Assembly: GCA_019247515.1 (NCBI GenBank)
Contig: JAFAOS010000054.1
Coordinates: forward strand, 1-58,048
From: Chloroflexota bacterium
Lineage (GTDB): Bacteria; Chloroflexota; UBA6077; CF-72
Length of the DNA stretch: 58,048 bases
Reading direction: 5' to 3'
Below the pieces are notes generated by a model. It saw only the letters and a program-made list of their open reading frames with translations, had not been told where the DNA came from and did no database searches. Below, one piece after another: positions 50,194 through 58,048 of this stretch (positions are counted from its first letter, which is position 1; each line of letters begins with the position of its first letter). The position numbers were made by a program, and so were the translations under genes.

Positions 50194-51450
50194 TTAGACG
50201 GTGCGGAACCTGGGTAGTCGCAGAGCCACCAGGACCACCAGCACAGCGCAAAGTCCGGCGTTCAGCGCCACGGCCAGGGTTGCACCCAGTGCCACGCTGA
50301 GGGCACCAACCTCCAGCGACCCGAACGGCGTCGAGCCGATCGCCAGGGTCAGCGCACCCATAGCCCGCCCGCGCAGCTGATCAGTTGCGGAGCTCAACAC
50401 GATCGTGCTCTGGAGTGACGAAAACGCCGCCTGACCCAGCCCGCTCATCGCCAGCAGCACCAGTGCCACCCCGTACTGCTGGGACGCGGCGAAGCCAATC
50501 ACGCAGACACTCATCACGCACGAACCCACCCAGAACACCATGCCAGAGCGCGGCACACGCCGCGACATCGCGATGGCCATCGCGCCGACCACCGACCCCA
50601 GGCCGCTCGCCGCGCTCAACCCGCCGAGGCCTACGGCATCCACCTGGAGTGAATCGCGCGCGAAGACTGGCAGGAGTTGTTGATAGGGAAAGACCAGGAC
50701 GTTCATGAACACTGAGACCAGCACCACGCCGACGATGGCCTGGCTCGCGCTCAATCGCTCGAAACCGTCCGAGAGGTAGCGGAGCATCGATCCACGCCGC
50801 GCCGGCAACGATCGTGGGCGGAGTGGCATCAACTTCAGCAGGACGATCTCGACGACGTACAGGGCCGCCATAGCGGCGAAGGCCGCCGCGGAGCTGACGT
50901 ACGCAACGAGGACTCCAGCCATCAGCGGACCCGCAATGCGTGTGACGTTTTGCGAGACCGCCTCCAGAGCTACTGCGTTCATGGTCAAATCGCGGCCGAC
51001 CAGATCCGGGATGAGAGCGCGGCGCGTTGGCCAGTCGACCGCCCACTGCACGCCCAGCGCGAACGTCACGAACATCGCCACCCTGAAGTCAAATAGCCCG
51101 AGCAGCAGGAGGACCGCGGATAACGAGCAGACGAGCAATGCGAGCCCCTGTGCCCCGATGAGCACCCAGCGCCGATCGATGCGGTCGGCGACCGCCCCGC
51201 CGGCAAGTCCAAACAGCAACAGCGGCAACCATCGAAGCGCTTCGAGCACGGCGAGGTTCCACGCCGAATTGGTCATGTCGAATACCACCCAGCCGAGGAC
51301 GACACGATCCATCCACCGCGCCTGGTTCCACAGCAACGACGCGCTCCACAGGTAGCGGTACCCCGGCGCGCTCAACGTGGCGAGCGGGGCCAGGCGCCGC
51401 TTCGGCTCAGGCTTGACCAGGGCAGGCGCGAAATCCTTCGAGAGCGTCAC
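50194..51450 (-). CDS. MFS transporter (MFS_3/EntS-like)
   Basis: A 418-residue transporter with twelve hydrophobic segments. It shows the MFS_3 features: F-R-x-L-W-like start (Y-R-Y-L-W-S-A), G-G-A-V-A-D-R-I-D-R-R after helix 2, and G-V-Q-W-A-V-D-W-P-T-R-R-A-L-I-P-D-L-V near residue 130. Relatives include EntS-type siderophore and drug exporters; ligand unknown. GTG start with no strong ribosome site. It stands alone on the minus strand. Confidence 0.9.
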   Translation of the reverse strand: MTLSKDFAPALVKPEPKRRLAPLATLSAPGYRYLWSASLLWNQARWMDRVVLGWVVFDMTNSAWNLAVLEALRWLPLLLFGLAGGAVADRIDRRWVLIGAQGLALLVCSLSAVLLLLGLFDFRVAMFVTFALGVQWAVDWPTRRALIPDLVGRDLTMNAVALEAVSQNVTRIAGPLMAGVLVAYVSSAAAFAAMAALYVVEIVLLKLMPLRPRSLPARRGSMLRYLSDGFERLSASQAIVGVVLVSVFMNVLVFPYQQLLPVFARDSLQVDAVGLGGLSAASGLGSVVGAMAIAMSRRVPRSGMVFWVGSCVMSVCVIGFAASQQYGVALVLLAMSGLGQAAFSSLQSTIVLSSATDQLRGRAMGALTLAIGSTPFGSLEVGALSVALGATLAVALNAGLCAVLVVLVALRLPRFRTV

Positions 51451-51880
51451 GCTAGAGGTTCACAGCCCCAGTTCAACCGCGCTAACAACACGTGGCCCAG
51501 GGTATAGGCAGCGCACCGCTGGCGCGTGTCGAGTCGACGGCAGGAACCAGCGATCGTGTACGACAGTGAAGGTCTCGGTGGCTCGCCGGATCCATCCGTC
51601 GGCAACGCTAACAGGTCCGCAATTGAGTCCCACGATCAACCAGACCGGCGTACGTACCGTCGACTACGCGTGGCTCTGGCGGCGAACGAATCGCGATGCC
51701 CCCATGTCGCCAATGGCGATCCTGCCGCGGCCACAAGGGTCATCGAGATCTTCCGTCGCTATGGAGGCGCGGAGGGTGCGCGGCGAGCGCGGGCGGTCCT
51801 GGACACAGCCCGCCTGGTGTAGTGACCGCGGGTGCGCGCACTGGTGGTGCAGCGCAAATTCATCGGCCGCGGCGTTCGAT
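51451..51880. other. Gap with one unassigned open frame
   Basis: The only notable item is a plus-strand frame ending at 51822 whose last part reads R-V-I-E-I-F-R-R-Y-G-G, helix-like but matching nothing I can name; it has no ribosome site. No hairpins or repeats stand out. The gap separates divergently decayed material from the MFS gene. Confidence 0.35.
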
Positions 51881-51952
51881 ATGCCAATTCGCCTCGACAT
51901 GGACCAGGATCACCTGTATCTATTCGACACCCAGAGCAAGTCCGCGTTGTAA
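51881..51952 (+). pseudogene. C-terminal tail of a sugar-ABC ATPase (UgpC/MalK type)
   Basis: The last 23 codons before TAA read I-R-L-D-M-D-Q-D-H-L-Y-L-F-D-T-Q-S-K-S-A-L, which matches the very end of UgpC/MalK ATPases (LxLDxDxxHLFDxxTGxAL). No ATPase domain precedes it in any frame. It ends nine bases from the convergent enolase-superfamily gene stop, so the rest of a transporter gene was evidently lost. Confidence 0.6.
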
Positions 51953-51961
51953 ACCGGGCGA

Positions 51962-53164
51962 TCAGTCGAAGAAGTCGGCGTCCTCTGGTCTCAAGTGGAG
52001 GCTGGCCGCGTCGACGTTGAAGTCGACCCCCATGCCGGGTCGGGTCCAGGCGTCGACGTCGACGAAGCCGTCGGTCACGATCGGGTCGGGCACGCCCTCG
52101 ACGATGTCGTACCACCACGCGGGCTTGCCGACCGGATACTCGAAGCCGATGTAATTCTGCGGCAGCGTCGCGCACACCTGGACCAGCGCTGCCAGACCAA
52201 GCACGCCGTCGCCGGTGCCGTGCGGCGCCATCAGGATGCCGTGGAGATCCGCGTATTCGGCGATCCACTTCAACTCGGCGATTCCACCCACATCGGCTGG
52301 ATCGGGCCCGACCACGTTGACGGCGTGGCCTTCGATCAAGCTCTTGAAGTTGTTGCGAAGATAGATCTGTTCGCCGGTGTGAATCGGAGTCGACGTGCTG
52401 TGGGTGACGTCGCGGTAGAGATCGGCATCCACAAAGGGCGTGTAGTCGCCAGTGATCAGATCCTCCAGCCACATGATGTTGAGCGGTTCGACAGCCCGCG
52501 CGAAGCGGATCGCGTCTGGAACCGTCCAGCCCGGACCACAGTCCAGCGCCAGACCGACTTCGTCCCCGAGCACCTGCTTCATGGCCTCGACGCACGCGAC
52601 GATGTGCTTGAGCCCTCTTTCCGTCAGCAGTCCACGTTCACGATTGCCGTGCCGGGCTGCCGGCGCTGGCGTCCCGTAGAAGAAGTCAGGAATCTCGCGA
52701 ACCATCGGACTGTGAAAGCTGATGCCCTGTTTGATCAACGTGAAGCCTTCGGGCGAGCCTTTCATGCGCGCCATATTCTCGGCGTAATCACCGGGTGCGT
52801 AGCCGCTCATCGGGAACCGCACGGCGCCGTTGTAGACGCGCACTCGGTCGCGGACCTTGCCACCCAGCAGGCGGTGGACGGGCAGTCCCGCGGCTTTGCC
52901 TGCAACGTCCCACAGCGCCATCTCAATGGCGCTGACCGCGCTGCCCCACGGTTTGAATGCGCCGCGATGTCGAATGTTGAGCATCACGCGCTCCACTTGC
53001 GTCGGGTCCTGGCCGAGGATAAAGTCGCGGTAGTACAGCACGTGCGGTTTCAAATAGGGCTTGAACGACTCCGCCGCACCGTAACCTGACAATTCCGCGT
53101 CGGTGACCACGCGGACGACGGGATTGTCGCCGATGATGGCGCATTTGAGATCGGTGATGATCAT
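51962..53164 (-). CDS. Enolase-superfamily enzyme (mandelate racemase/muconate lactonizing type)
   Basis: A 400-residue enzyme. Metal ligands Asp208 (L-A-L-D-C-G), Glu234 (W-L-E-D-L) and Glu265 (H-T-G-E-Q) are in place; base candidates are Lys145 and the Asp/His pair Asp288 or Asp291 and His315 (A-P-H-G), fitting the mandelate-racemase subgroup. The N-terminal capping domain spans residues 1-105. It abstracts a proton next to a carboxylate, typically racemising or dehydrating a hydroxy or sugar acid. ATG at 53164; a longer in-frame opening upstream lies over the divergent gene. The two start regions are only about 100 bases apart. Confidence 0.92.
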   Translation of the reverse strand: MIITDLKCAIIGDNPVVRVVTDAELSGYGAAESFKPYLKPHVLYYRDFILGQDPTQVERVMLNIRHRGAFKPWGSAVSAIEMALWDVAGKAAGLPVHRLLGGKVRDRVRVYNGAVRFPMSGYAPGDYAENMARMKGSPEGFTLIKQGISFHSPMVREIPDFFYGTPAPAARHGNRERGLLTERGLKHIVACVEAMKQVLGDEVGLALDCGPGWTVPDAIRFARAVEPLNIMWLEDLITGDYTPFVDADLYRDVTHSTSTPIHTGEQIYLRNNFKSLIEGHAVNVVGPDPADVGGIAELKWIAEYADLHGILMAPHGTGDGVLGLAALVQVCATLPQNYIGFEYPVGKPAWWYDIVEGVPDPIVTDGFVDVDAWTRPGMGVDFNVDAASLHLRPEDADFFD

Positions 53165-53271
53165 GCGTGTGCGACGATGGTAAAAGCTGTCGGGGACAGC
53201 TTCAAACCAGCCTCCGACCTCTGGCGCGCACGCAATCGCCCCTGAATTGTTGCGCGGAGGCACGTCAGTCG

Positions 53272-55134
53272 TTGTTTGACCAGGTGTTGCCAGCCATCCA
53301 CGATACGACGCCCGTGGCGCTCGCGCGCTGGTGGCTTGGCGTGCTCGTCGCGAGTTTCGTCCTCGGCATGGGTGTGCTGTCGCCGGCAACCGCGCTGGCA
53401 CAAGCGACCCCCACGCGGACGCCGGTACCTACCGTCCAGCCCACGTCGCGGCCGCCCGCGGTGTCGCCTACGCCCGCGCCTTCTCCAGCGGCCTCATCCG
53501 CGGTTCCGGTCTCGCCGTCGCCGTCTCCAACACCGAGCCCGGCTGTCGCTGTCACGACCAGCGACCCGCGCGCTTTTGCGCAGACCGGTTTTCGCATCGA
53601 CCAGGATGCCTTCTGGGACTACTTCCAGAAGCGCGGCGGTGTCAACACCTTCGGCTACCCGGTTTCCCAGACCTTCACGTTGCTGGGCACGCGCGTCCAA
53701 TTGTTTCAGCGACTCGTGATGCAGTTGCGCCCGGATGGGAGCGTCGGCACCCTGAATTTGCTGGACCAGGGTCTCCTGCCCTTCACCCACATCAACGGCA
53801 GCACGTTTCCCGCACCCGATCCTGCCTTCGCTGGCCAGATGCCACCACCCACCGATCCCAACTATCTCTCGACCGTCATCCGATTCGTCCAGGCCAACGC
53901 TCCGGACACCTTTGACGGACACCAGGTCAACTTCGGCCAGACGTTTTTCAACACGGTGCCCAGGGCCGGCGCCTTTCCCGACGGACCACCGGACAACTCG
54001 GACGCGTTGCTGGCTGGCTTCGATCTCGAGATGTGGGGGCTGCCAACCTCCCCGCCAACCTACGATCCGACCAACAAGAACTTCGTCTATCAGCGTTTCC
54101 AGCGCGGCATCATGCACTATGACGCTGCCTGCAATTGCACGCACGGGTTGTTGCTGGCCGATTACCTGAAGTCGCTCCTGTTGAACCAGAACCTGCCCCC
54201 CGATCTGGCGGCGGACGCCCGCGGCAACTCACTGTTGGCCCAGTGGGCGCCCGGCAGGCCGAGTGCGCTGGCGCGTCCCGCCGCGCTCGCTGGTACCGAC
54301 CTGACCAATGCCTTTGTCAACCTCAGCGGCAGCGCGCCGCCCGCCGCCTCGCAGCCCGCGACCCAACCACTCGCGGCATCGCCGAGTCTGCCACCGGTCT
54401 CGGCGCCAGGCGCCCTGTCGGTTCCCGTGCCGGTCATCAACCTGCAGGACGGTTACGACGTGTCGTTCCCCCAGTGCGGCGAGTCGCTGCCAGGCACGTT
54501 CGCTTTCACCATCCTGGGCGTCAATGACGGGCGCGCCTTTGACTTCAACCCGTGTCTGACGACACTGATGAACTGGGCGCTCAACAGTGCGCCGCCCGCC
54601 GCGACGCGGCAACCTCGCGTGTCGTTCTACCTGAACACCGACAACCCCGGGCCAAACGACCCTGGCCAACACTGGCCCACCGCGGGTTTGAGCCAGCCGC
54701 GAGCGTGCGACGGTTCGGGGAGTCTGGACTGTGCCTACGACTACGGCTGGTACGCGGCGCAAGCGGCACTCACCAGGGCTGGCGGACAGGCTACTTCGGC
54801 GCCGTGGTGGCTGGACGTCGAGACCACCAATACCTGGTCAGACGACGTCACGAACAACGCCGCGGTGCTGCAAGGTGCGGCGGGGCTGCTCAAAGCCGCG
54901 GGTGTCGCGTCCATCGGCGTGTACTCGAGCCCACGGCAGTGGGGGCAGATCACGGGCGCAACGACCGCGGATTCAACCATCAACCAGCCGTTCGCCAGCC
55001 TGTACAACTGGCTGGCCAGAGCCCACTCCGCCGACGAAGCGCCCACCCTGTGCTCGCGCACCTTTACTGGGGGCCGCGTCAAACTGGTCCAGTATCCCCT
55101 GAACGGCTTCGACGCCGACTACGCGTGCTTCTGA
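53272..55134 (+). CDS. Secreted protein with Chloroflexota repeat module and GH25-like/DUF1906 domain
   Basis: A roughly 620-residue exported protein. A signal peptide (W-W-L-G-V-L-V-A-S-F-V-L-G) ends at A-L-A-Q-A, followed by a Pro/Thr/Ser linker. Next comes a module with F-W-D-Y-F-Q-K-R-G-G and F-G-Y-P-V-S-Q-T-F plus V-Q-L-F-Q-R-L-V-M-Q, and a second copy-like stretch (F-V-Y-Q-R-F-Q-R-G-I-M-H-Y) in which the pattern recurs. A second linker leads to a C-terminal domain resembling glycoside-hydrolase-25-like DUF1906 proteins: Y-D-V-S-F-P-Q-C-G, P-W-W-L-D-V-E-T with acidic residues in the active-site position, and V-Y-S-S-P-R-Q-W. It may act on the cell wall. TTG at 53272 after GGAGG is my choice; GTG at 53284 or 53314 also possible. 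Confidence 0.82.
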   Translation: MFDQVLPAIHDTTPVALARWWLGVLVASFVLGMGVLSPATALAQATPTRTPVPTVQPTSRPPAVSPTPAPSPAASSAVPVSPSPSPTPSPAVAVTTSDPRAFAQTGFRIDQDAFWDYFQKRGGVNTFGYPVSQTFTLLGTRVQLFQRLVMQLRPDGSVGTLNLLDQGLLPFTHINGSTFPAPDPAFAGQMPPPTDPNYLSTVIRFVQANAPDTFDGHQVNFGQTFFNTVPRAGAFPDGPPDNSDALLAGFDLEMWGLPTSPPTYDPTNKNFVYQRFQRGIMHYDAACNCTHGLLLADYLKSLLLNQNLPPDLAADARGNSLLAQWAPGRPSALARPAALAGTDLTNAFVNLSGSAPPAASQPATQPLAASPSLPPVSAPGALSVPVPVINLQDGYDVSFPQCGESLPGTFAFTILGVNDGRAFDFNPCLTTLMNWALNSAPPAATRQPRVSFYLNTDNPGPNDPGQHWPTAGLSQPRACDGSGSLDCAYDYGWYAAQAALTRAGGQATSAPWWLDVETTNTWSDDVTNNAAVLQGAAGLLKAAGVASIGVYSSPRQWGQITGATTADSTINQPFASLYNWLARAHSADEAPTLCSRTFTGGRVKLVQYPLNGFDADYACF

Positions 55135-55149
55135 CCAGCGGCGATTCCG

Positions 55150-55182
55150 GTCGGCGGGGCGGAGCCCACGCGCCCCGCCGGC
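55150..55182. terminator. Strong GC-rich hairpin between convergent genes
   Basis: CGGCGGGGCG (55152-55161) pairs perfectly with CGCCCCGCCG (55171-55180) around a 9-base loop; the stem extends by a G-T and a G-C pair. It begins 16 bases past the plus-strand stop and lies about 43 bases past the minus-strand stop. A bidirectional terminator fits the position, although no T run follows. Confidence 0.6.
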
Positions 55183-55224
55183 GCGAGCTCGAGCGCGCGC
55201 TCTCCGCGACGGGATAGCCGGGTC

Positions 55225-55626
55225 TTACGTGTGTGCGTTGTTCGATGCGGCTATGGCTTCAATCTCAACCATCCACTCTGGATTCATCAGCCCGCTGACG
55301 ACAACCGTGGTGCTGGCGCACGGACGACTCACCGAGGCAAAGACCCTGGCACGCACTTCTGAGATCGCCGTCCGATACTCATAACTCGTCATGTACACCG
55401 TCAGCTTGGCGACGCGATCCAGGCTGGAGCCGCAGCTGTTGAGGACCGCCTCGAGGTTCTCGAATACCTTTTCGGCTTGCCCCCGAATGTCGCCGGGCGC
55501 GGCGGTACTGCCGTCAATATTGCGGGGCGTCTGGCCTGCGATAAACAACGTGTCACCGATGCGCGCGGCTTGCGCGTATGCCGGCGACTGAAAGACACCC
55601 TTCGGCTGAAGCATCTCGACGTCCAT
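55225..55626 (-). CDS. Rid (YjgF/YER057c/UK114) family protein lacking the deaminase Arg
   Basis: A 133-residue Rid-family protein, normally a trimer that hydrolyses reactive enamines/imines. The fold signature is complete: Y-A-Q-A-A-R-I-G-D-T-L-F-I-A-G-Q-T, Q-A-E-K-V-F-E-N-L-E-A-V-L, V-Y-M-T and V-E-I-E-A-I-A. The loop that normally carries the catalytic Arg (P-A-R-S) reads P-C-A-S, so Arg is replaced by Ala and the archetypal RidA deaminase activity is unlikely; this resembles the Rid4-Rid7 subfamilies. ATG at 55626 follows AAGGACG. Confidence 0.9.
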   Translation of the reverse strand: MDVEMLQPKGVFQSPAYAQAARIGDTLFIAGQTPRNIDGSTAAPGDIRGQAEKVFENLEAVLNSCGSSLDRVAKLTVYMTSYEYRTAISEVRARVFASVSRPCASTTVVVSGLMNPEWMVEIEAIAASNNAHT

Positions 55627-55758
55627 GGTCGCGTCCTTTGCGGAGTGGTCGTATGAGCCCGACGCCATGCTACGCGTCGAAGAACCTCGCGGACGTTGGC
55701 ATCACCTGGCGGGACCCGTGTTCAATGCGGCGCGGCCGAACTTGTAGAATCGACCCTC

Positions 55759-56415
55759 GTGCCGCGCATCCTCTCGCCGATGGGCGTCGTGCTGCTACTG
55801 TCCCTGGCCTGCCCGCGGGCGACGGCCTTCGCCGACAGTGGTTATCAATCGGCACTGGTGCGCCAGAGCCTCGAACCTCCCTACCGCACACAACTGGACG
55901 GTTCGATCTACGCCCCGTCGGACTGTGGCCCGGCGGTGCTGGGAATGGTCCTGGCGGACTATGGCGTCACTGAGGACACGCTGCAGCTCCGCGAGCTGAC
56001 GCACACCTACCAGGGAACCTGGCCCGCGGTTCGCGTCGGTACGGCACTCCAGTACGTTGCCCGAGTGGCCGAAGATTTCGGGCTTTCCGCATTTGGACTG
56101 TACGACGACGTCAACGCTGGCGTATTCCACCGGTGGACGTTGGACGAGATCGGAGCTCAACTGGGCAGCGGTCGGCTCGTCATTCCGCTCGTCCGCTTCG
56201 GGCTGCTCCCCGGGCACGAAGACACCGGGGTCCGCTGGGGCCACTACATCTTGTTGTACGCCGTGCAAGATGACGGCTTTCTGTACCAGGACCCCGCATT
56301 CCGTCCGACGGAGGATGGTCGTGCTCGCTGGATCAGCCGTGCTCAGCTTGATGACGCCATGGCGCCGGTTTATCCAGCGCGCCAGGCAGTCGCATTTGGC
56401 AACCCAGTCCAATGA
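55759..56415 (+). CDS. Exported C39-like cysteine peptidase family protein
   Basis: A 218-residue protein with a signal peptide (residues 1-26, ending A-F-A-D). The papain-like core shows D-C-G-P-A-V-L-G-M-V-L with Cys56, then W-G-H-Y-I-L-L-Y with His162, and D-G-F-L-Y-Q-D-P with Asp178, the expected triad order of the C39/peptidase-like family. Proteins of this type are exported hydrolases or bacteriocin-type processing peptidases; here it stands alone, so the target is open. The GTG at 55759 keeps the whole signal peptide; ATG at 55780 is an alternative. It is divergent from the Rid gene. Confidence 0.82.
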   Translation: MPRILSPMGVVLLLSLACPRATAFADSGYQSALVRQSLEPPYRTQLDGSIYAPSDCGPAVLGMVLADYGVTEDTLQLRELTHTYQGTWPAVRVGTALQYVARVAEDFGLSAFGLYDDVNAGVFHRWTLDEIGAQLGSGRLVIPLVRFGLLPGHEDTGVRWGHYILLYAVQDDGFLYQDPAFRPTEDGRARWISRAQLDDAMAPVYPARQAVAFGNPVQ

Positions 56416-56638
56416 GCACGACCACGCCGCAACCGGGACTGCGAGCGCGAGATCGAAGACGCAATCCGCACGGCAGCGGGAGGGTCACGTCTGGCGGTTG
56501 ACCACGCCGCCGACCCGTGCGCCCCTCGGACAAGGACCGTCACGTGCGGTGAGGCTCGACAGGGCCGGTGTCTACGTCGATGGCAACGACGCGTCCGCCG
56601 GATCCCAGACGGTGTGCGAGCCATCACGAGGTAACGGG
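56416..56638. other. Gap ahead of a possible transposase remnant
   Basis: These 223 bases show no gene or clear repeat. The open frame running through them is the out-of-frame continuation of the C39-like gene region. Confidence 0.35.
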
Positions 56639-56812
56639 ATGTGGTATCGGGAGTTGAGTCGCATTGGGATCATCGAGGTCATTCGTCACTGGCAGCAGCG
56701 GTCCGCGCGGCCCCAGCAGGACCAGCAGCGGCAGCCATCAGGCACCTGCTCCGAGCTATGGTCAGGTTTCGAGACGTATGCTGTTAGAGGCCAAGGCGAG
56801 TGTGTCGAGTAG
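56639..56812 (+). pseudogene. Possible remnant of an IS21-type (IstA) transposase N-terminus
   Basis: The frame begins W-Y-R-E-L-S-R-I-G-I-I-E-V-I-R-H-W-Q-Q, similar to the first helix of IstA-type DNA-binding domains, but the following A-R-x-L-G-V-x-R-x-T-V-R part is not found in any frame and the sequence becomes Gln/Arg-rich. No inverted ends or IstB gene. It lies just ahead of the Rieske gene. Confidence 0.35.
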
Positions 56813-56824
56813 GAGGCTGCAACG

Positions 56825-58048
56825 ATGCTGAGTAAGGAAGATAACGAGCTCCTCTGTCGTATCGGGCCAGGAACGTCGATGGGGAATCTGTTCCGCCAGT
56901 ACTGGCTGCCGATGATGAAGTCGGATGAAGCTCCGGTGCCTGACGGCCCGCCAGTCCGCATCAAGCTACTGGGCGAGGAGTTGATCGCGTTCCGCACAAC
57001 ATCCAACGAGATCGGCCTGATCCAGAACGCTTGCCCGCATCGGGGCGCTTCGCTGTTCTTCGGTCGCAACGAAGAGGATGGCCTGCGCTGCGTCTACCAT
57101 GGCTGGAAATTCGATGTCAGCGGCGCCTGCATCGACATGCCCAACGAGCCGGCCGAATCAGACTTCAAGACCAAAGTCCGTACAACGGCGTATCGCACTC
57201 GCGAGCGCAACGGCATCGTCTGGGCGTATATGGGTGACCGCGAAGTGCCGCCGGCGTTGCCGGAGCTGGAAGCGAATATGCTGGCGGCGGACCAGGTCAC
57301 GATCCGTGTGCTGCATCGTCGCAACAACTGGATGCAGGGCTGGGAGGGCGAGATGGACACGATCCACGCGGCCTTCCTGCACGGTGGCGCCACGATGCCC
57401 GAGGACACGCAGCCTGGCTCCCTCCAGTTCTATGAAGTCTCAAACCGCGCCGGCAAGTTCAGCGTCCGCGACACCGAGTACGGCACTGCTTACTCGATGA
57501 TCCGGCCGGCGGAGGACGACACCTACTATCACCGCATCGGCCACATGCTCTTCCCCTGCTTCGCGATGGTGCCGCCAATGCCGCTGGGTGGGCCGCCGAC
57601 GTTCATCGCATACGTGCCGATGGACGACTACCACACGCTCGAGTGGAACGTCTTCGGCCGGCCGCCGTCCGGGAATGGCCCTGTGCCCGGCGGCCGGCGG
57701 ACTGCCGTGCGCTCCCAACGCAACTACCTGCCCAACGGTACGGGCTGGTTCGACCGCTACAACATCGACCAGACCTTCGAGAACGACTTCCTTATCGACC
57801 GCGAGGCCCAGCGCACGTGGCAAAGCTTCACGGGCATCAGGGGTATCCGCCAGCAGGATATGGCGATGACCGAGAGCATGGGCCCGATCATGGATCGCAG
57901 CAACGAACACCTCGGCACCACGGACGTGCTGATCATCCGGACGCGGCGCCGGCTTTTAGCCTGTGCACGGGCCCTCCAGCGAGCGGGCATATCTCCGCCT
58001 GGCGTCGACAATCCGGAGGTCTACCACCAGAAGTCCGGTGGCGTGATT
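56825..58048 (+). CDS. Rieske ring-hydroxylating oxygenase, large subunit, partial
   Basis: The first 408 codons of a Rieske non-heme iron oxygenase; the 3' end lies beyond the window. The Rieske cluster ligands are Cys70, His72 (C-P-H-R-G), Cys89 and His92 (C-V-Y-H-G-W). The catalytic iron site shows the bridging Asp178 and His181, His186 (E-G-E-M-D-T-I-H-x4-H). The length and N-terminal L-C-R-I-G-P-G-T resemble phthalate 4,5-dioxygenase-type proteins. It needs a reductase partner, not visible here. GGAGG lies nine bases ahead of the ATG, the strongest ribosome site in this part. It would hydroxylate or demethylate an aromatic acid. Confidence 0.94.
   Translation, partial: MLSKEDNELLCRIGPGTSMGNLFRQYWLPMMKSDEAPVPDGPPVRIKLLGEELIAFRTTSNEIGLIQNACPHRGASLFFGRNEEDGLRCVYHGWKFDVSGACIDMPNEPAESDFKTKVRTTAYRTRERNGIVWAYMGDREVPPALPELEANMLAADQVTIRVLHRRNNWMQGWEGEMDTIHAAFLHGGATMPEDTQPGSLQFYEVSNRAGKFSVRDTEYGTAYSMIRPAEDDTYYHRIGHMLFPCFAMVPPMPLGGPPTFIAYVPMDDYHTLEWNVFGRPPSGNGPVPGGRRTAVRSQRNYLPNGTGWFDRYNIDQTFENDFLIDREAQRTWQSFTGIRGIRQQDMAMTESMGPIMDRSNEHLGTTDVLIIRTRRRLLACARALQRAGISPPGVDNPEVYHQKSGGVI

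Noticed and set aside
56639..56812. A complete insertion sequence ahead of the Rieske gene
   Set aside because: Only an IstA-like first helix is visible; no terminal inverted repeats, no IstB and no catalytic DDE region.
1..58048. CRISPR array, rRNA or tRNA genes
   Set aside because: No regularly spaced repeats and no recognisable rRNA or tRNA sequence were seen on reading through.

Overview
The window is high-GC bacterial DNA, densely and bidirectionally coded. Its proteins point to Chloroflexota: two substrate-binding lipoproteins whose lipobox is followed by a long Ala/Thr/Pro/Ser-rich linker, AfsR/LuxR-type NB-ARC regulators, a secreted Pro/Thr-rich protein carrying the G-Y-P-V/I-S repeat-type module common in that phylum, and an accumulation of Rieske oxygenase, flavin monooxygenase, type III CoA-transferase and enolase-superfamily genes like that described for SAR202-type lineages. 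This assignment rests on protein style only; the window holds no rRNA or tRNA. Many genes start with GTG or TTG, and stop/start overlaps (ATGA, TTGA, GTGA) are frequent.

Left part (1-9.1 kb): a substrate-binding lipoprotein cut by the left edge follows a MetE-like methyltransferase; divergent from these is a type III CoA-transferase of unusual domain order. An amidohydrolase, a cytochrome P450, two membrane proteins, a diacylglycerol-kinase-like lipid kinase and a front-end fatty-acid desaturase follow. From 9.1 to 12.1 kb a ferritin-like di-iron protein, a divergent HMG-CoA reductase, a 4-oxalocrotonate tautomerase and a cupin run on the plus strand. From 12 to 20 kb come a shortened AraC regulator, an acyl-CoA-dehydrogenase-fold monooxygenase, exported and membrane proteins, a MUG113 (GIY-YIG-like) protein, a methyltransferase and a Baeyer-Villiger monooxygenase.

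Centre (20-35 kb): an MFS exporter, then a minus-strand run of D-2-hydroxyacid dehydrogenase, M19 dipeptidase and two M24 pita-bread enzymes. Divergent from it is a second MetE-like gene followed by a complete peptide-type ABC importer, with binding protein and permeases on plus and the two ATPases convergent on minus, and then an acyl-CoA synthetase. The MetE-like plus binding-protein pair therefore occurs twice, and this is the best candidate for an undescribed functional module.

Right part (35-58 kb): a divergent pair of XRE/NB-ARC regulators (one truncated), two stand-alone response regulators, a DUF2382 stress protein, a PBP4-type carboxypeptidase, secreted proteins, an MFS exporter, an enolase-superfamily enzyme, a glycoside-hydrolase-like exported protein, a Rid-family protein, a C39-like protein, and a Rieske oxygenase running off the right edge.

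Gaps between intact genes repeatedly hold short but recognisable gene remnants (NTF2-like, alpha/beta hydrolase, bacterial PH domain, amidohydrolase, molybdopterin oxidoreductase, tyrosine recombinase, sugar-ABC ATPase tail, possible IS21 transposase), so the region appears to have turned over heavily. The common theme of the intact genes is uptake and oxidative or hydrolytic breakdown of organic molecules. All functional statements are read from motifs by eye; no database search was possible.
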